Virus record (IMG/VR): IMGVR_UViG_3300007516_000136
Coordinates: 1-24,579 of that record
Strand: one strand, 5' to 3'
Length of the DNA stretch: 24,579 bases
Source of the DNA: a virus
Position 1 is the stretch's first letter. The number at the start of each line of letters is the position of its first letter. Under the pieces are notes generated by a model. The model made no database searches and had not been told where the DNA came from. It saw only the letters and a list, made by a program, of their open reading frames with translations. Below are positions 5,940 through 13,695 of this stretch, piece after piece. A program made the position numbers and the translations under genes.

Positions 5940-6922
5940 TGGGACTATTTGATTTTTTTCAAGATCCAAATGCCTCTGGACCAGCAGGTCCAGGCAATAA
6001 TCACAAACAAAGGATATATCCAGCGCATGTGATAGAAGTGTGTATGGATGAAGATTCACCGTTATATGAAAACCCCGAAGATATCGGGAAGATAAGATTT
6101 CGTGATGTGGGTAATACATATCTATTTGCTTCAAAAAAGGAAAATGCACTAGTAACTGTTGCCTGGCCTTTAGACAGAAGTGTATCTAGGTATCCACTTC
6201 CAGGAGAGCAAGTAGTAGTATTTTCTGCCTTTGGTGATGTAAGATTGCCATTTACAACAGCATTACAGAGAATTAGCTTTTATGCACTTAATATATCAAC
6301 TTCCCACAACATAACCTCCAACGTGCAACCCTTCATTATGTCAAATGAGAGTTTGATTGAGGAGCTTAGGGTACCAAGAGCGACTGCAGAAAAGAGGTTT
6401 GAAAAGAAGTTAATCGATAGAGATAAGTTTAAAGAGGGTAGTAGTGAGAAGATTTATAAACAACTAAAGCCCTTCGAAGGTGACTTCATATTACAAGGAC
6501 GGTTTGGTAATTCCATTCGTTTGAGCTCAACCACTGCAAAAGAAAAGGTAGGACAAACACCGTGGAAGAGTTATGGCCCTTCAGGAGATCCTATCATGGT
6601 TTTGCGAGTAAATGATGGTAGTACTACTAAGATGGATGATATGTGGGTCTACGAGGATATATCAAAAGATCAAAGCTCGATGTATCTTACTACAAATCAA
6701 AACGTAGAGCTGAGTCTACAGTGTACTGCGAAAATGAAATCATGGCTTGCAGTATATGAGCTTGCTAATAATGGGGCTTTGGATAAGATCCCAAGTGATA
6801 GTAAGTTGTATGAGCAGGACTCAAACTATCCTAAAATAGTAGATCTAACTAAGCCAATAGTAGATGAGTTTAAGCCAGCTGATACACCTCCTACAATTCC
6901 AACGCCACCACTGCAACCCTAA
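5939..6922 (+). CDS. gp5-like baseplate hub / spike OB-fold protein
   Basis: A 327-residue protein. The N-terminal part (about 25-120) is a beta-rich barrel (IYPAHVIEVCMDEDSPLY ... IGKIRFRDV ... WPLD ... LPGEQVVVFSAFG) like the OB fold of gp5/VgrG-type spikes. Residues 180-196 (EGDFILQGRFGNSIRLS) and 217-225 (DPIMVLRVN) match a segment common in spike proteins of T4-like environmental phages, and about 239-255 (EDISKDQSSMYLTTNQ) continues it. The C-terminus is Pro-rich (PPTIPTPPLQP). It lacks the lysozyme and triple beta-helix of T4 gp5; these functions seem to be carried by the next genes. It should sit at the tip of the tail tube in the baseplate hub. Confidence 0.65.
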   Translation: MGLFDFFQDPNASGPAGPGNNHKQRIYPAHVIEVCMDEDSPLYENPEDIGKIRFRDVGNTYLFASKKENALVTVAWPLDRSVSRYPLPGEQVVVFSAFGDVRLPFTTALQRISFYALNISTSHNITSNVQPFIMSNESLIEELRVPRATAEKRFEKKLIDRDKFKEGSSEKIYKQLKPFEGDFILQGRFGNSIRLSSTTAKEKVGQTPWKSYGPSGDPIMVLRVNDGSTTKMDDMWVYEDISKDQSSMYLTTNQNVELSLQCTAKMKSWLAVYELANNGALDKIPSDSKLYEQDSNYPKIVDLTKPIVDEFKPADTPPTIPTPPLQP

Positions 6923-6933
6923 ACTATAGAAAA

Positions 6934-7926
6934 ATGTCATATATTCCATCATCAATCTTACCCGAATTTCAAAAAGCATGTATTGAAATCAGAGATGAAT
7001 TGCATAAGAATTACGGAATAATTATCGAAGCCGTAGCTGCAAAGGCAGTGAAACAATCCGGAGTAACTCCAAAGATTAAAGTAGAAACCTTAGTTAAGTT
7101 TTGTGAGGGATTCGTTATTCCTCAAATACAACGACTGGATGGAGGATGGGTGGATCATCCAAAAGACGAAGGAGGTCCAACAATGCGCGGTATAATATCC
7201 GTCACATTTCAAGCAGAGTACAATAAGATATTTATAGAATGGCCTAGATTAGCTGGCCTTAATTCGTTAGCCGATAAAGCGGAAGCCCTTGCTCTTAAAT
7301 ATGAAGGAGTAAGAGGTGGTAATAGCAATAATTCAGAGGTTAAGGCAGCATTGTTTGCTTTTAACTCAAGCAACAGAGTATCAGCTATGTTTATATGGAG
7401 CATACTATGCAGCCCAGGTGCTGGATTTCCAATAGCAGTAATGTCTGCCGATGCATGGTTGGGGTTTATACAATTTGATATGTGTTGGGCTGGGGGCATT
7501 ACAGCAGTATTCTCTACTGCCTCAACCAAAGACAGAAAAGCCGAGTTTGATGTCGTAGCTCAGAAGTTTGGATACACCGGAACACCTGGTCAACAATGGG
7601 CTTGGGCCAAGTGGATTAATGACACATTACCTCCACCCAACCTTCCAAAGTTTGCTGTAGCTTGCTTTGCTAGTCAGGTTAGCTACTACGATAGAGCATT
7701 GCCGGTTAGTGGAGTCGAAGTCGAAAATCTGGTATTTAGAGGATACCACTTCGATCGACTTATTAATAACAAAGTATCAACACTTAAAATGTGTATTATC
7801 ATAAATGAGATATTCAATAAAAATACAAAAACACTATTTACTTTTGATGAAAAGGAAAAGGAATATCTTTCAGTAAAAGCAGCAACATATGAGACATTGA
7901 GTATAAATTACCCGACAGGAGGATAA
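6934..7926 (+). CDS. GH108-like N-acetylmuramidase (tail-associated lysozyme)
   Basis: A 330-residue protein. Residues 60-90 follow the glycoside hydrolase 108 signature 'E-G-G-x-x-x-x-P-x-D-x-G-G-x-T-x-x-G-I': L68-D69-G70-G71-W72, P76, D78, G80-G81-P-T83, G86-I87. The later segments FDMCWAGGITAVF (181-193), RALPVSGVEVENLVFRGYHFDRL (254-276) match the second helical half with the 'F-x-x-G-W-x-x-R' end. The family cleaves N-acetylmuramic acid-beta-1,4-N-acetylglucosamine bonds in peptidoglycan. The position where the catalytic Glu normally stands is Asp69, so activity may be altered. About 50 extra N-terminal residues and a C-terminal helical tail surround the domain. Its place between hub and needle genes indicates entry rather than final lysis. 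No SD at the start. Confidence 0.7.
   Translation: MSYIPSSILPEFQKACIEIRDELHKNYGIIIEAVAAKAVKQSGVTPKIKVETLVKFCEGFVIPQIQRLDGGWVDHPKDEGGPTMRGIISVTFQAEYNKIFIEWPRLAGLNSLADKAEALALKYEGVRGGNSNNSEVKAALFAFNSSNRVSAMFIWSILCSPGAGFPIAVMSADAWLGFIQFDMCWAGGITAVFSTASTKDRKAEFDVVAQKFGYTGTPGQQWAWAKWINDTLPPPNLPKFAVACFASQVSYYDRALPVSGVEVENLVFRGYHFDRLINNKVSTLKMCIIINEIFNKNTKTLFTFDEKEKEYLSVKAATYETLSINYPTGG
7918..7923 (+). promoter_or_regulatory. Strong Shine-Dalgarno (AGGAGG) for the 7930 gene
   Basis: AGGAGG lies within the last codons of the muramidase gene, seven bases before the ATG at 7930. It is the only consensus SD seen in the window; most other starts have A/T-rich upstream sequence or overlap the previous stop. 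It decides the 7930 start. Confidence 0.6.
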
Positions 7927-7929
7927 ATC

Positions 7930-8895
7930 ATGGCAACACTAACGTACGCAGAGATACTTGAAAAGGTAAAGAGTGAAGGAGGAATAGACGCCACCCTTAA
8001 AGATATTGGAACAGCAACCGCAACAGCAGCAGCAATCGACGCAGGAGTTGCAGTAGAGGCAGAGGGGAGTGAATTTAGTGCACAAGACCTTGTTGGCAGG
8101 TCAATTGAAATAGAGGTGGAACAACTACCCGTTATTGATTTTCCAATGGAAGATCAGCAATTTTCATCTAAAGTTAGTAAGAACAGTAAACCAGATCTAA
8201 ACACACTTTTGTCGTTGAAGAATGGAATGGGTGGTAAAGTCAACAACTATCAAAAAGGTTATGGTCAGGTTATAATAAACAGTAGTCGATTGGTATTTAA
8301 TGCATCGAGAGACTTTTTGATGATGTTTGGTAAGGAGGGGGTAGCGATAGCATCACCAGGTCCAGTAAACCTGGACTCAGAAAAAGCGATTACTCTATTC
8401 GGTGAAAATGGTTTATTTCTTGGAGTTCCAAACAAAGGAGAAGAAATAAAAGACAACATTCCAAAACCAAGATCGAAAGGTGATGCAACACCAAATCAAG
8501 AATATGAACCACTAGTGTTGGGTATTAAGTTAGCTAATATACTAGAGGATTTAATTTATATATTAAAAAATGCAAATATAATTGTACCAGTTGGAAAGGG
8601 TTATTTTCTCGAGGACACACAATGGGAATTGGCTAGTTTAGCAGCAAGAATTCCAGAAATGCTAAGTACATATGCCTATGTGGATGGAATTAGTCACAAT
8701 AAGCCAGACCCACCACCACCAGCTCCAGATAAGATAACACCATATCCTACTAGATTAGTAGGAGTAATTACGGCTTTAGGAGATTCACAACTGAGCAACA
8801 CGACAAGTAATAGCATTAGTGCAACACAACCAATCACATCACCACTAGAATCCCTTCCAGGATTCTATGAAGGTGTAGATTTGTACACATTCTAA
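7930..8895 (+). CDS. Spike/needle-like beta-structural virion protein
   Basis: A 321-residue protein. Residues ~108-167 are short repeated strands (QKGYGQVIINSSRLVFNASRD, GKEGVAIAS, GPVNLDSEKAITLFGENGLFLG), the pattern of the beta-helical needle part of gp5/VgrG-type spikes. PLVLGIKLANILEDLIYIL (194-212) is the 'LG-x-x-L-x-x-L' helix that usually follows it, and a Pro-rich linker (DPPPPAPD) is near 260. The N-terminal 60 residues are Ala/Thr-rich. It likely forms part of the membrane-piercing spike with the 5939 product. Its ATG has the best Shine-Dalgarno in the window: AGGAGG eight bases upstream, overlapping the muramidase stop. Not tied to a named family. Confidence 0.55.
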   Translation: MATLTYAEILEKVKSEGGIDATLKDIGTATATAAAIDAGVAVEAEGSEFSAQDLVGRSIEIEVEQLPVIDFPMEDQQFSSKVSKNSKPDLNTLLSLKNGMGGKVNNYQKGYGQVIINSSRLVFNASRDFLMMFGKEGVAIASPGPVNLDSEKAITLFGENGLFLGVPNKGEEIKDNIPKPRSKGDATPNQEYEPLVLGIKLANILEDLIYILKNANIIVPVGKGYFLEDTQWELASLAARIPEMLSTYAYVDGISHNKPDPPPPAPDKITPYPTRLVGVITALGDSQLSNTTSNSISATQPITSPLESLPGFYEGVDLYTF

Positions 8896-8899
8896 TTGT

Positions 8900-10375
8900 A
8901 TGGTAGAGTTAAAAGGAAAAATAGGACAAATAGCAACTGGTGCAGTTGTTTTAAACGAAGCATACCCACTCTGGCAAAGAATGGTAGATGACTTGAAGAG
9001 GGATAAGGCTTTAGAGCTCAAAGCAAAACAAGGGTATGTATCAAAATATGATATAGTAGACGAGTTACGCAAACGAGCCAAAGACAAGGCTCCAGCAACA
9101 GATCTTACACTAGCTAGTATGTTAGATCCAAAGGTATTAATAGTAGATATTATAGGCATTAAGCCATCTGGATCAGCTGATCCAGATGCATCTGGATCAG
9201 TAGCAACTGGAAGTGGCTTCCCCTCCGGATCTTATGAAAAACTAGAAACATATATTACAACACTAGGAGCAGATAAATTCGAACCACCACTATCACTTAA
9301 ACAAAAGAGTCCATCTCAGGAGTTTTATGTTCACCCAATACCAAATAATCTTAAAGAAGATCCAAGAAGGACTGGTAGATTGTTTGTAGTAGATGCTGAG
9401 ACTGTAAAGAACAAAGACCTATTGTCATGGATCTATAATAATAGCTTGTTATATGGATTTTTACCTTACGGGAGCCCAGAACCAAATGCATTTTATTTTG
9501 TAGGGAAGGAGAAGGTTAAAGATCTGGTGAGGACTGCAGGCGATGTAGCAAAGGTTGTGTCCACATTTCTAGGTTCAATTTTACCAAAGGATATCATAAC
9601 GATTAGCACTGACAAAGTATTAACACACAGCTTAACGCCAGGAACAGAATTCGCAGATCCAGGTAACGCAGAGGAAGTAGTGGCAGTTATTGTAGCGGGT
9701 GTTACCACCCCCGCTGCAGGTTTGATAGTAACTAATAACAAAATTGACCTATTACTTTATAAACCAGCTGGAGAAATGCTCGCTCTCCGAGCAGACGCAG
9801 CGTTTGCTTACGCAGCAATGAAAGCAGCAGCAGCTAACGAAAGTCCAAAAATCGGTCTGAGGTTGACTTCCGCGTACCGTCCACCACTTGGTTCCTATAC
9901 AAAAATGGTTACTAGTAAAGGCACGGAATTATCAGTCACAACGCAGTACTCTTTGAGAGTGAGTAATCTTAAAGAGGGCATCGTAGATAAATCTGACAAC
10001 CAATATATGAGAGGACCAATGGAAAATTTCCATCCTGCAACCGCTCCCCCAGGGAGTTCCTTTCATGGGGATGGACTAGCGCTTGACCTTAACACCGGAG
10101 GATTTCCAGAACTAAGCGCGAAGACTCCATTTAGTCAAGGTGGAAGGATAATGGAATGGTTAACCCGCAACGCTCATCGATATGGATTTATTAGATCAGT
10201 CCCAAGCGAAGCGTGGCACTTTGAGTACCTTCCACCCGGAAAACCAAACAAGTACAATCAAAGTTCAGCAACTGGTCCATATACAATAATTAAAAGCAAC
10301 AATTCACAATGGGGCCCTTATGGTAATGAAGATTGGAACTCGAGAGGTGGTTTTCTAGGCTCAGGGGCACCTTGA
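8900..10375 (+). CDS. Tail-associated M15/VanY-type D-Ala-D-Ala peptidase with degenerate N-terminal half
   Basis: A 491-residue protein. The C-terminal third is a peptidase M15 domain: SAYRPP (324-329), then S387-F-H389-G-D-G392-L-A394-L-D396, then SEAWHFEY (436-443). Zinc ligands are H389, D396 and H440, with E437 as catalytic base. M15 enzymes cut the peptide stems of peptidoglycan, often at D-Ala bonds. Residues 176-200 align without gaps to 419-443 (W, N, YGF and E-P/A shared) but have Ala in place of the zinc His, suggesting a decayed second copy. A Gly/Ser linker near residues 90-111 contains a 36-bp inverted/direct repeat. With the muramidase gene two ORFs upstream, this gives the tail two complementary wall-cutting activities. 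The stop is TGA; a 64-base gap follows. Confidence 0.8.
   Translation: MVELKGKIGQIATGAVVLNEAYPLWQRMVDDLKRDKALELKAKQGYVSKYDIVDELRKRAKDKAPATDLTLASMLDPKVLIVDIIGIKPSGSADPDASGSVATGSGFPSGSYEKLETYITTLGADKFEPPLSLKQKSPSQEFYVHPIPNNLKEDPRRTGRLFVVDAETVKNKDLLSWIYNNSLLYGFLPYGSPEPNAFYFVGKEKVKDLVRTAGDVAKVVSTFLGSILPKDIITISTDKVLTHSLTPGTEFADPGNAEEVVAVIVAGVTTPAAGLIVTNNKIDLLLYKPAGEMLALRADAAFAYAAMKAAAANESPKIGLRLTSAYRPPLGSYTKMVTSKGTELSVTTQYSLRVSNLKEGIVDKSDNQYMRGPMENFHPATAPPGSSFHGDGLALDLNTGGFPELSAKTPFSQGGRIMEWLTRNAHRYGFIRSVPSEAWHFEYLPPGKPNKYNQSSATGPYTIIKSNNSQWGPYGNEDWNSRGGFLGSGAP
9165..9200. repeat. Three alternating copies of a 12-mer forming a 24-bp perfect palindrome
   Basis: The 12-mer CATCTGGATCAG occurs at 9165-9176 and 9189-9200. 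Its exact reverse complement, CTGATCCAGATG, occurs between them at 9177-9188. Copies 1-2 and 2-3 each form a perfect 24-bp inverted repeat. It encodes part of a Ser/Gly/Asp linker (about residues 89-101) of the M15 protein and keeps the frame. Confidence 0.9.
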
Positions 10376-10439
10376 TAAACTACTGGAAATCTAGGATATA
10401 GTTAAATTCAGAAATAGCACTACTAAAAACGCAAAATCG
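10376..10439. other. Short intergenic gap before the tape-measure gene
   Basis: This 64-base AT-rich gap is one of the longer ones in the structural region. I see no TATTTATAT motif, hairpin with T-tract or SD in it. It may only provide an A-rich translation start region (ACTAAAAACGCAAAATCG). Confidence 0.4.
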
Positions 10440-13400
10440 ATGCCATATAATTTTAAGACAACCTTTACGGAACCTCTAATTGCACAGCTTGATGCCGGAA
10501 CAATAACAGGAGCAGAGGATTGGGCAACAGCTATTACAAGCCTTTACGCAAAGACGGTGGCTATGGGTTTACCTCAAGGAGTTCCACCGACACTTCCAGC
10601 ACCAGGTCTAAACCCTACAACACCACCACCATATCCAATCGGACCAGTAGGAATTACAAACAATCCAAAAGAGAAGGCCTTTAAGCAGACAATTAAAGCA
10701 TACTTTCTCGCAAAGGAGATAGGAAACGATAAAGCAGCTTTGAAAGGCCTAGTACAAACCTCGAACCAGCTTATTGCAAAAATAAAAGTAAGACGAAAAG
10801 AGGTTTTGGATTTGGTTGAGAACATAAAAGCATTATCAAAGGAGGTCGCCAACATCCCAAAGTATATCGAAGAAATGATTGCAGCAGTGAAGGAAATTAT
10901 TACTGAGGATATTAAAAGGGTAAAGGATTTGCATGATCTATTTGCTAATCTAGAGCAGGAACTCAAACGACAAATGTCAGCAGAAGATATACGACGAGTT
11001 TTCAGCAAGGAGTTGCAGCTTTTAAATATACTCAAAAATATAAAGATTGATAGCTTTGAAGACCTACAAGAGTTGTCAGAGTTTTCAAAAAAAATAAAGG
11101 AGCGTGTTGATTCTATTAAAAGAGAGGCTGGAGTATCAGTTGTCGGGAAATCAGGTGAGGGAGAACGAATGGCTCATGTGAAAGATTATATGGGTGGTAA
11201 GATTGTTGAAATCGTATTGTCTATAGATCAATTATCCGCAATCGCAGTTAACCCACCAAACTTACTAAATTATTTAGATAGGTTGCAGCGCAAGTCACCT
11301 AAGTTTAGAAGAATATATCAGGTTGTGTCTAAGCTAGATTCAATTGAGAGATATGTTAAGCCTCAGATAGTAAAGTTAAATAAAAACAAAGACCAAAAGA
11401 TCAAACAAATTAAAGACTATATTCAACCAAAGATAGACGAAATTAGAAAGAAGGTTGACGAAAAGACTCAAGAAATCTTATCAAAAAAGAGAGAAGGCGT
11501 AAATGAAAATTTATATGTAAAAACAAAAAAGCGCGTTGATGGGTTTAGAAAAACACATGGTGAAAAAATTAAGACAGCTAAAAAGAAAATAACACTGCTA
11601 CAAGAGGTGCTTTCAAAGTCCTCTAAACTTATACGAAAGGTAGATTCGCTTGTAGTATCTTTGGAGCAGGAGTTTGAAGGCGCTAAGTCCGAGTTAATAG
11701 TACTCAAGCAGGGCATAAAGGATGGCTCTGCATACGAGAACTTCACTGAACTATCAAAGGATTTTAAAAAACAACTAGCAGATAGAATACAACAACCATT
11801 GATTCCAACCTCACAAAATCAATTATCAACGGACCCAACGCAACCGCCATCACTAAGCCAAATTAGAGAGAATGCAAGACCTGGAGAGTTTGTACAAGGG
11901 TATGAGAGAAGGATTGATAGCCCAAATGATTTGGAAAGATCACGAGAATTACGTAAGCAATCTAACAAAGATGCAGAGGGAATTATAGCAACAGAGGAGG
12001 AGGTGTACACTTATATGTCTAGTGTGGGCTTAGGAGAGCTGTCTACCACAGCCTTCAGAGCTATTTCCGAATCCAAAACCAACTTGGATATGTTTAAAAA
12101 AGTCTTTCGAAAGAAGAAGAGCTCATATAATAGCTATGTTGAAGAAATAGAATCACTCAAAGTTGATAGTAATGATTTACTGGACACCATCTCAGCAATT
12201 ATAGGGAATAGTGAAGTAAGGCAAGCCCGAAGAGATCAGCGAAGAGATCAAAGAAAGCAGAGGAGAGATCAAAGAGACGCTGATGAACAGCAAGGGACGT
12301 CATTAAAGCAGCTATTCCAGGACATTATGACGAAAATAAAACCATGGATTGCAAAAGCAAAAGCGTGGGCTGAAAGAATCTTAAAGCAGGTTAAAGATTA
12401 CATCAAAGAAAAAGCTGAAAAATTTGAAGAGGATATTGAGCGGTTTTTGTTGAACCTAGTACCACTTGGTAGTGATAAAAAAGACTATGAAACTAAGCAG
12501 CTCGAAGCGCAAGCCAAAAAGCTGAAAATTCAACACTACAAAAAGCAGATAAGATATTATCAAAAGCTAGGAACAGCTATTGGTAAAGTTGCAGAAGGCT
12601 CACTGATTTTATCAAAAAACCTGTTCACAGACGGTAGGTATCTGCTATCTGCTAATGAGAAGGCTCTAACAGATGTGGTGAATGGTATATATGACTTCAA
12701 AGCCACAAGAGCTAATAATGATGCCTCAGTAATATCAGGGCTTCAGGCTGATAGAGTATCTTTCATTGCAAGGATGGATGATCTAATTATAATAGAGATG
12801 CTAATACTTGGTTTGATAGAGTTTTTCAAAGCGGTGACAGACTCAAAGAGCTATGTTGCTGATTGGAATAGTTTTATTGAGTCACTGAAGGACAGTCCAG
12901 CTTATGTGACAGATGCACTCAAAGCGTTGGGTGAGGTTTACAAAAACCCACCAAAAAATCCACTAACAATAAAGACTCTGGTAGAGGATACTCTGGACGC
13001 ATCAAACGTAATGAGAGCATTTGAGGAAGTCCCAGTGATAAATGGATTGTTGGTGCTTGAAGAAAAGCACCTTGGGGGAGTAAGGGAGTTGCTCAAAACT
13101 ATAACAGATAGCAAACTCAAAGACGCAGTCAACAGATTAGCTAGTGGTCGAACAAAGTCTAAGGCACTTTATGAATCAATAAGAGAATTGAGTGCTGTGC
13201 TAAATAGTAAAAGCTCATTTATAAGATACTTGTTGGAAAAGCTGAAAGAATTACTTGAAAAGCTTGCAATCTTTATTCGCAAAGAAGTGGATAAGTTTGT
13301 CACTGAAGCAAAGATATGGATAGCTAAGAAGTTAGAAAAAATCAAAGAGCAATACGATGAGCAACTGGATAAAATAAAGGAGAGAGCTGTAAATGCAGAC

Positions 13401-13667
13401 GCAATAGTAATGTCTACTGTCTTTGGATTAGCAGCGCAATTATATTGGGCCGGAGCAGTTTGGACGGGACCCACAGCATCCACACACACTACGTTCACAG
13501 TAGGATTATTCGCTCCAAAAATGAAGGCGTTATCAAAAGATGGAGCAACCGGATTTGTAACGGAGATGGCAAAGGGGTTCGAAAAGCAATTACAAACAAT
13601 GTCGGGAATGGTGACTCCACCACCAAACACAGGAATACCACCTATCCTATTTACTGGCTACAAATAA
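10440..13667 (+). CDS. Tape-measure-like coiled-coil tail protein
   Basis: A 1075-residue protein dominated by long charged heptad-type helices (about 75-470, 540-620, 640-740, 930-1005) with Lys/Glu-rich stretches. A hydrophobic segment (IIIEMLILGLIEFFKAV, about 783-799) and a Gly/Ala-rich C-terminal region (about 1005-1075) could insert in the membrane or contact the tail terminus. This is the layout of tail tape-measure proteins. At roughly 0.15 nm per helical residue, the full length would correspond to a tail near 160 nm. A short basic repeat, RRDQ, occurs three times (about 597-610). The N- and C-termini share a similar helix-plus-proline module. Position between spike and gp25/gp6 genes suits the tail-core role. 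Start ATG follows an A-rich stretch with no SD; other starts are unlikely. Confidence 0.65.
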   Translation: MPYNFKTTFTEPLIAQLDAGTITGAEDWATAITSLYAKTVAMGLPQGVPPTLPAPGLNPTTPPPYPIGPVGITNNPKEKAFKQTIKAYFLAKEIGNDKAALKGLVQTSNQLIAKIKVRRKEVLDLVENIKALSKEVANIPKYIEEMIAAVKEIITEDIKRVKDLHDLFANLEQELKRQMSAEDIRRVFSKELQLLNILKNIKIDSFEDLQELSEFSKKIKERVDSIKREAGVSVVGKSGEGERMAHVKDYMGGKIVEIVLSIDQLSAIAVNPPNLLNYLDRLQRKSPKFRRIYQVVSKLDSIERYVKPQIVKLNKNKDQKIKQIKDYIQPKIDEIRKKVDEKTQEILSKKREGVNENLYVKTKKRVDGFRKTHGEKIKTAKKKITLLQEVLSKSSKLIRKVDSLVVSLEQEFEGAKSELIVLKQGIKDGSAYENFTELSKDFKKQLADRIQQPLIPTSQNQLSTDPTQPPSLSQIRENARPGEFVQGYERRIDSPNDLERSRELRKQSNKDAEGIIATEEEVYTYMSSVGLGELSTTAFRAISESKTNLDMFKKVFRKKKSSYNSYVEEIESLKVDSNDLLDTISAIIGNSEVRQARRDQRRDQRKQRRDQRDADEQQGTSLKQLFQDIMTKIKPWIAKAKAWAERILKQVKDYIKEKAEKFEEDIERFLLNLVPLGSDKKDYETKQLEAQAKKLKIQHYKKQIRYYQKLGTAIGKVAEGSLILSKNLFTDGRYLLSANEKALTDVVNGIYDFKATRANNDASVISGLQADRVSFIARMDDLIIIEMLILGLIEFFKAVTDSKSYVADWNSFIESLKDSPAYVTDALKALGEVYKNPPKNPLTIKTLVEDTLDASNVMRAFEEVPVINGLLVLEEKHLGGVRELLKTITDSKLKDAVNRLASGRTKSKALYESIRELSAVLNSKSSFIRYLLEKLKELLEKLAIFIRKEVDKFVTEAKIWIAKKLEKIKEQYDEQLDKIKERAVNADAIVMSTVFGLAAQLYWAGAVWTGPTASTHTTFTVGLFAPKMKALSKDGATGFVTEMAKGFEKQLQTMSGMVTPPPNTGIPPILFTGYK

Positions 13668-13677
13668 AATTACTAAC

Positions 13678-13686
13678 TATTTATAT
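13678..13686 (+). promoter_or_regulatory. Candidate late promoter (TATTTATAT) for the gp25/gp6 operon
   Basis: The 9-mer TATTTATAT lies in the 28-base gap after the tape-measure gene, nine bases before the ATG at 13696. A start five bases downstream (13691) would leave a leader of about five bases. This is the second copy at the head of a structural block. Confidence 0.45.
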
Positions 13687-13695
13687 TAAAACAAC

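Noticed and set aside
10574-11035. Long minus-strand ORF (153 codons) opposite the tape-measure gene
   Set aside because: It mirrors the amphipathic codon pattern of the + strand gene, is Ser/Ile-rich without motifs, and has no promoter or neighbour on that strand.
12228-12275. Three RRDQ repeats in the tape-measure-like protein as a functional nucleic-acid binding element
   Set aside because: Short, and consistent with charged coiled-coil composition; kept only as a note in the gene entry.
13169-13630. Minus-strand ORF (153 codons) opposite the end of the tape-measure gene
   Set aside because: An antisense shadow of a well-supported gene; low-complexity Ser/Phe/Ile content, no supporting signals.
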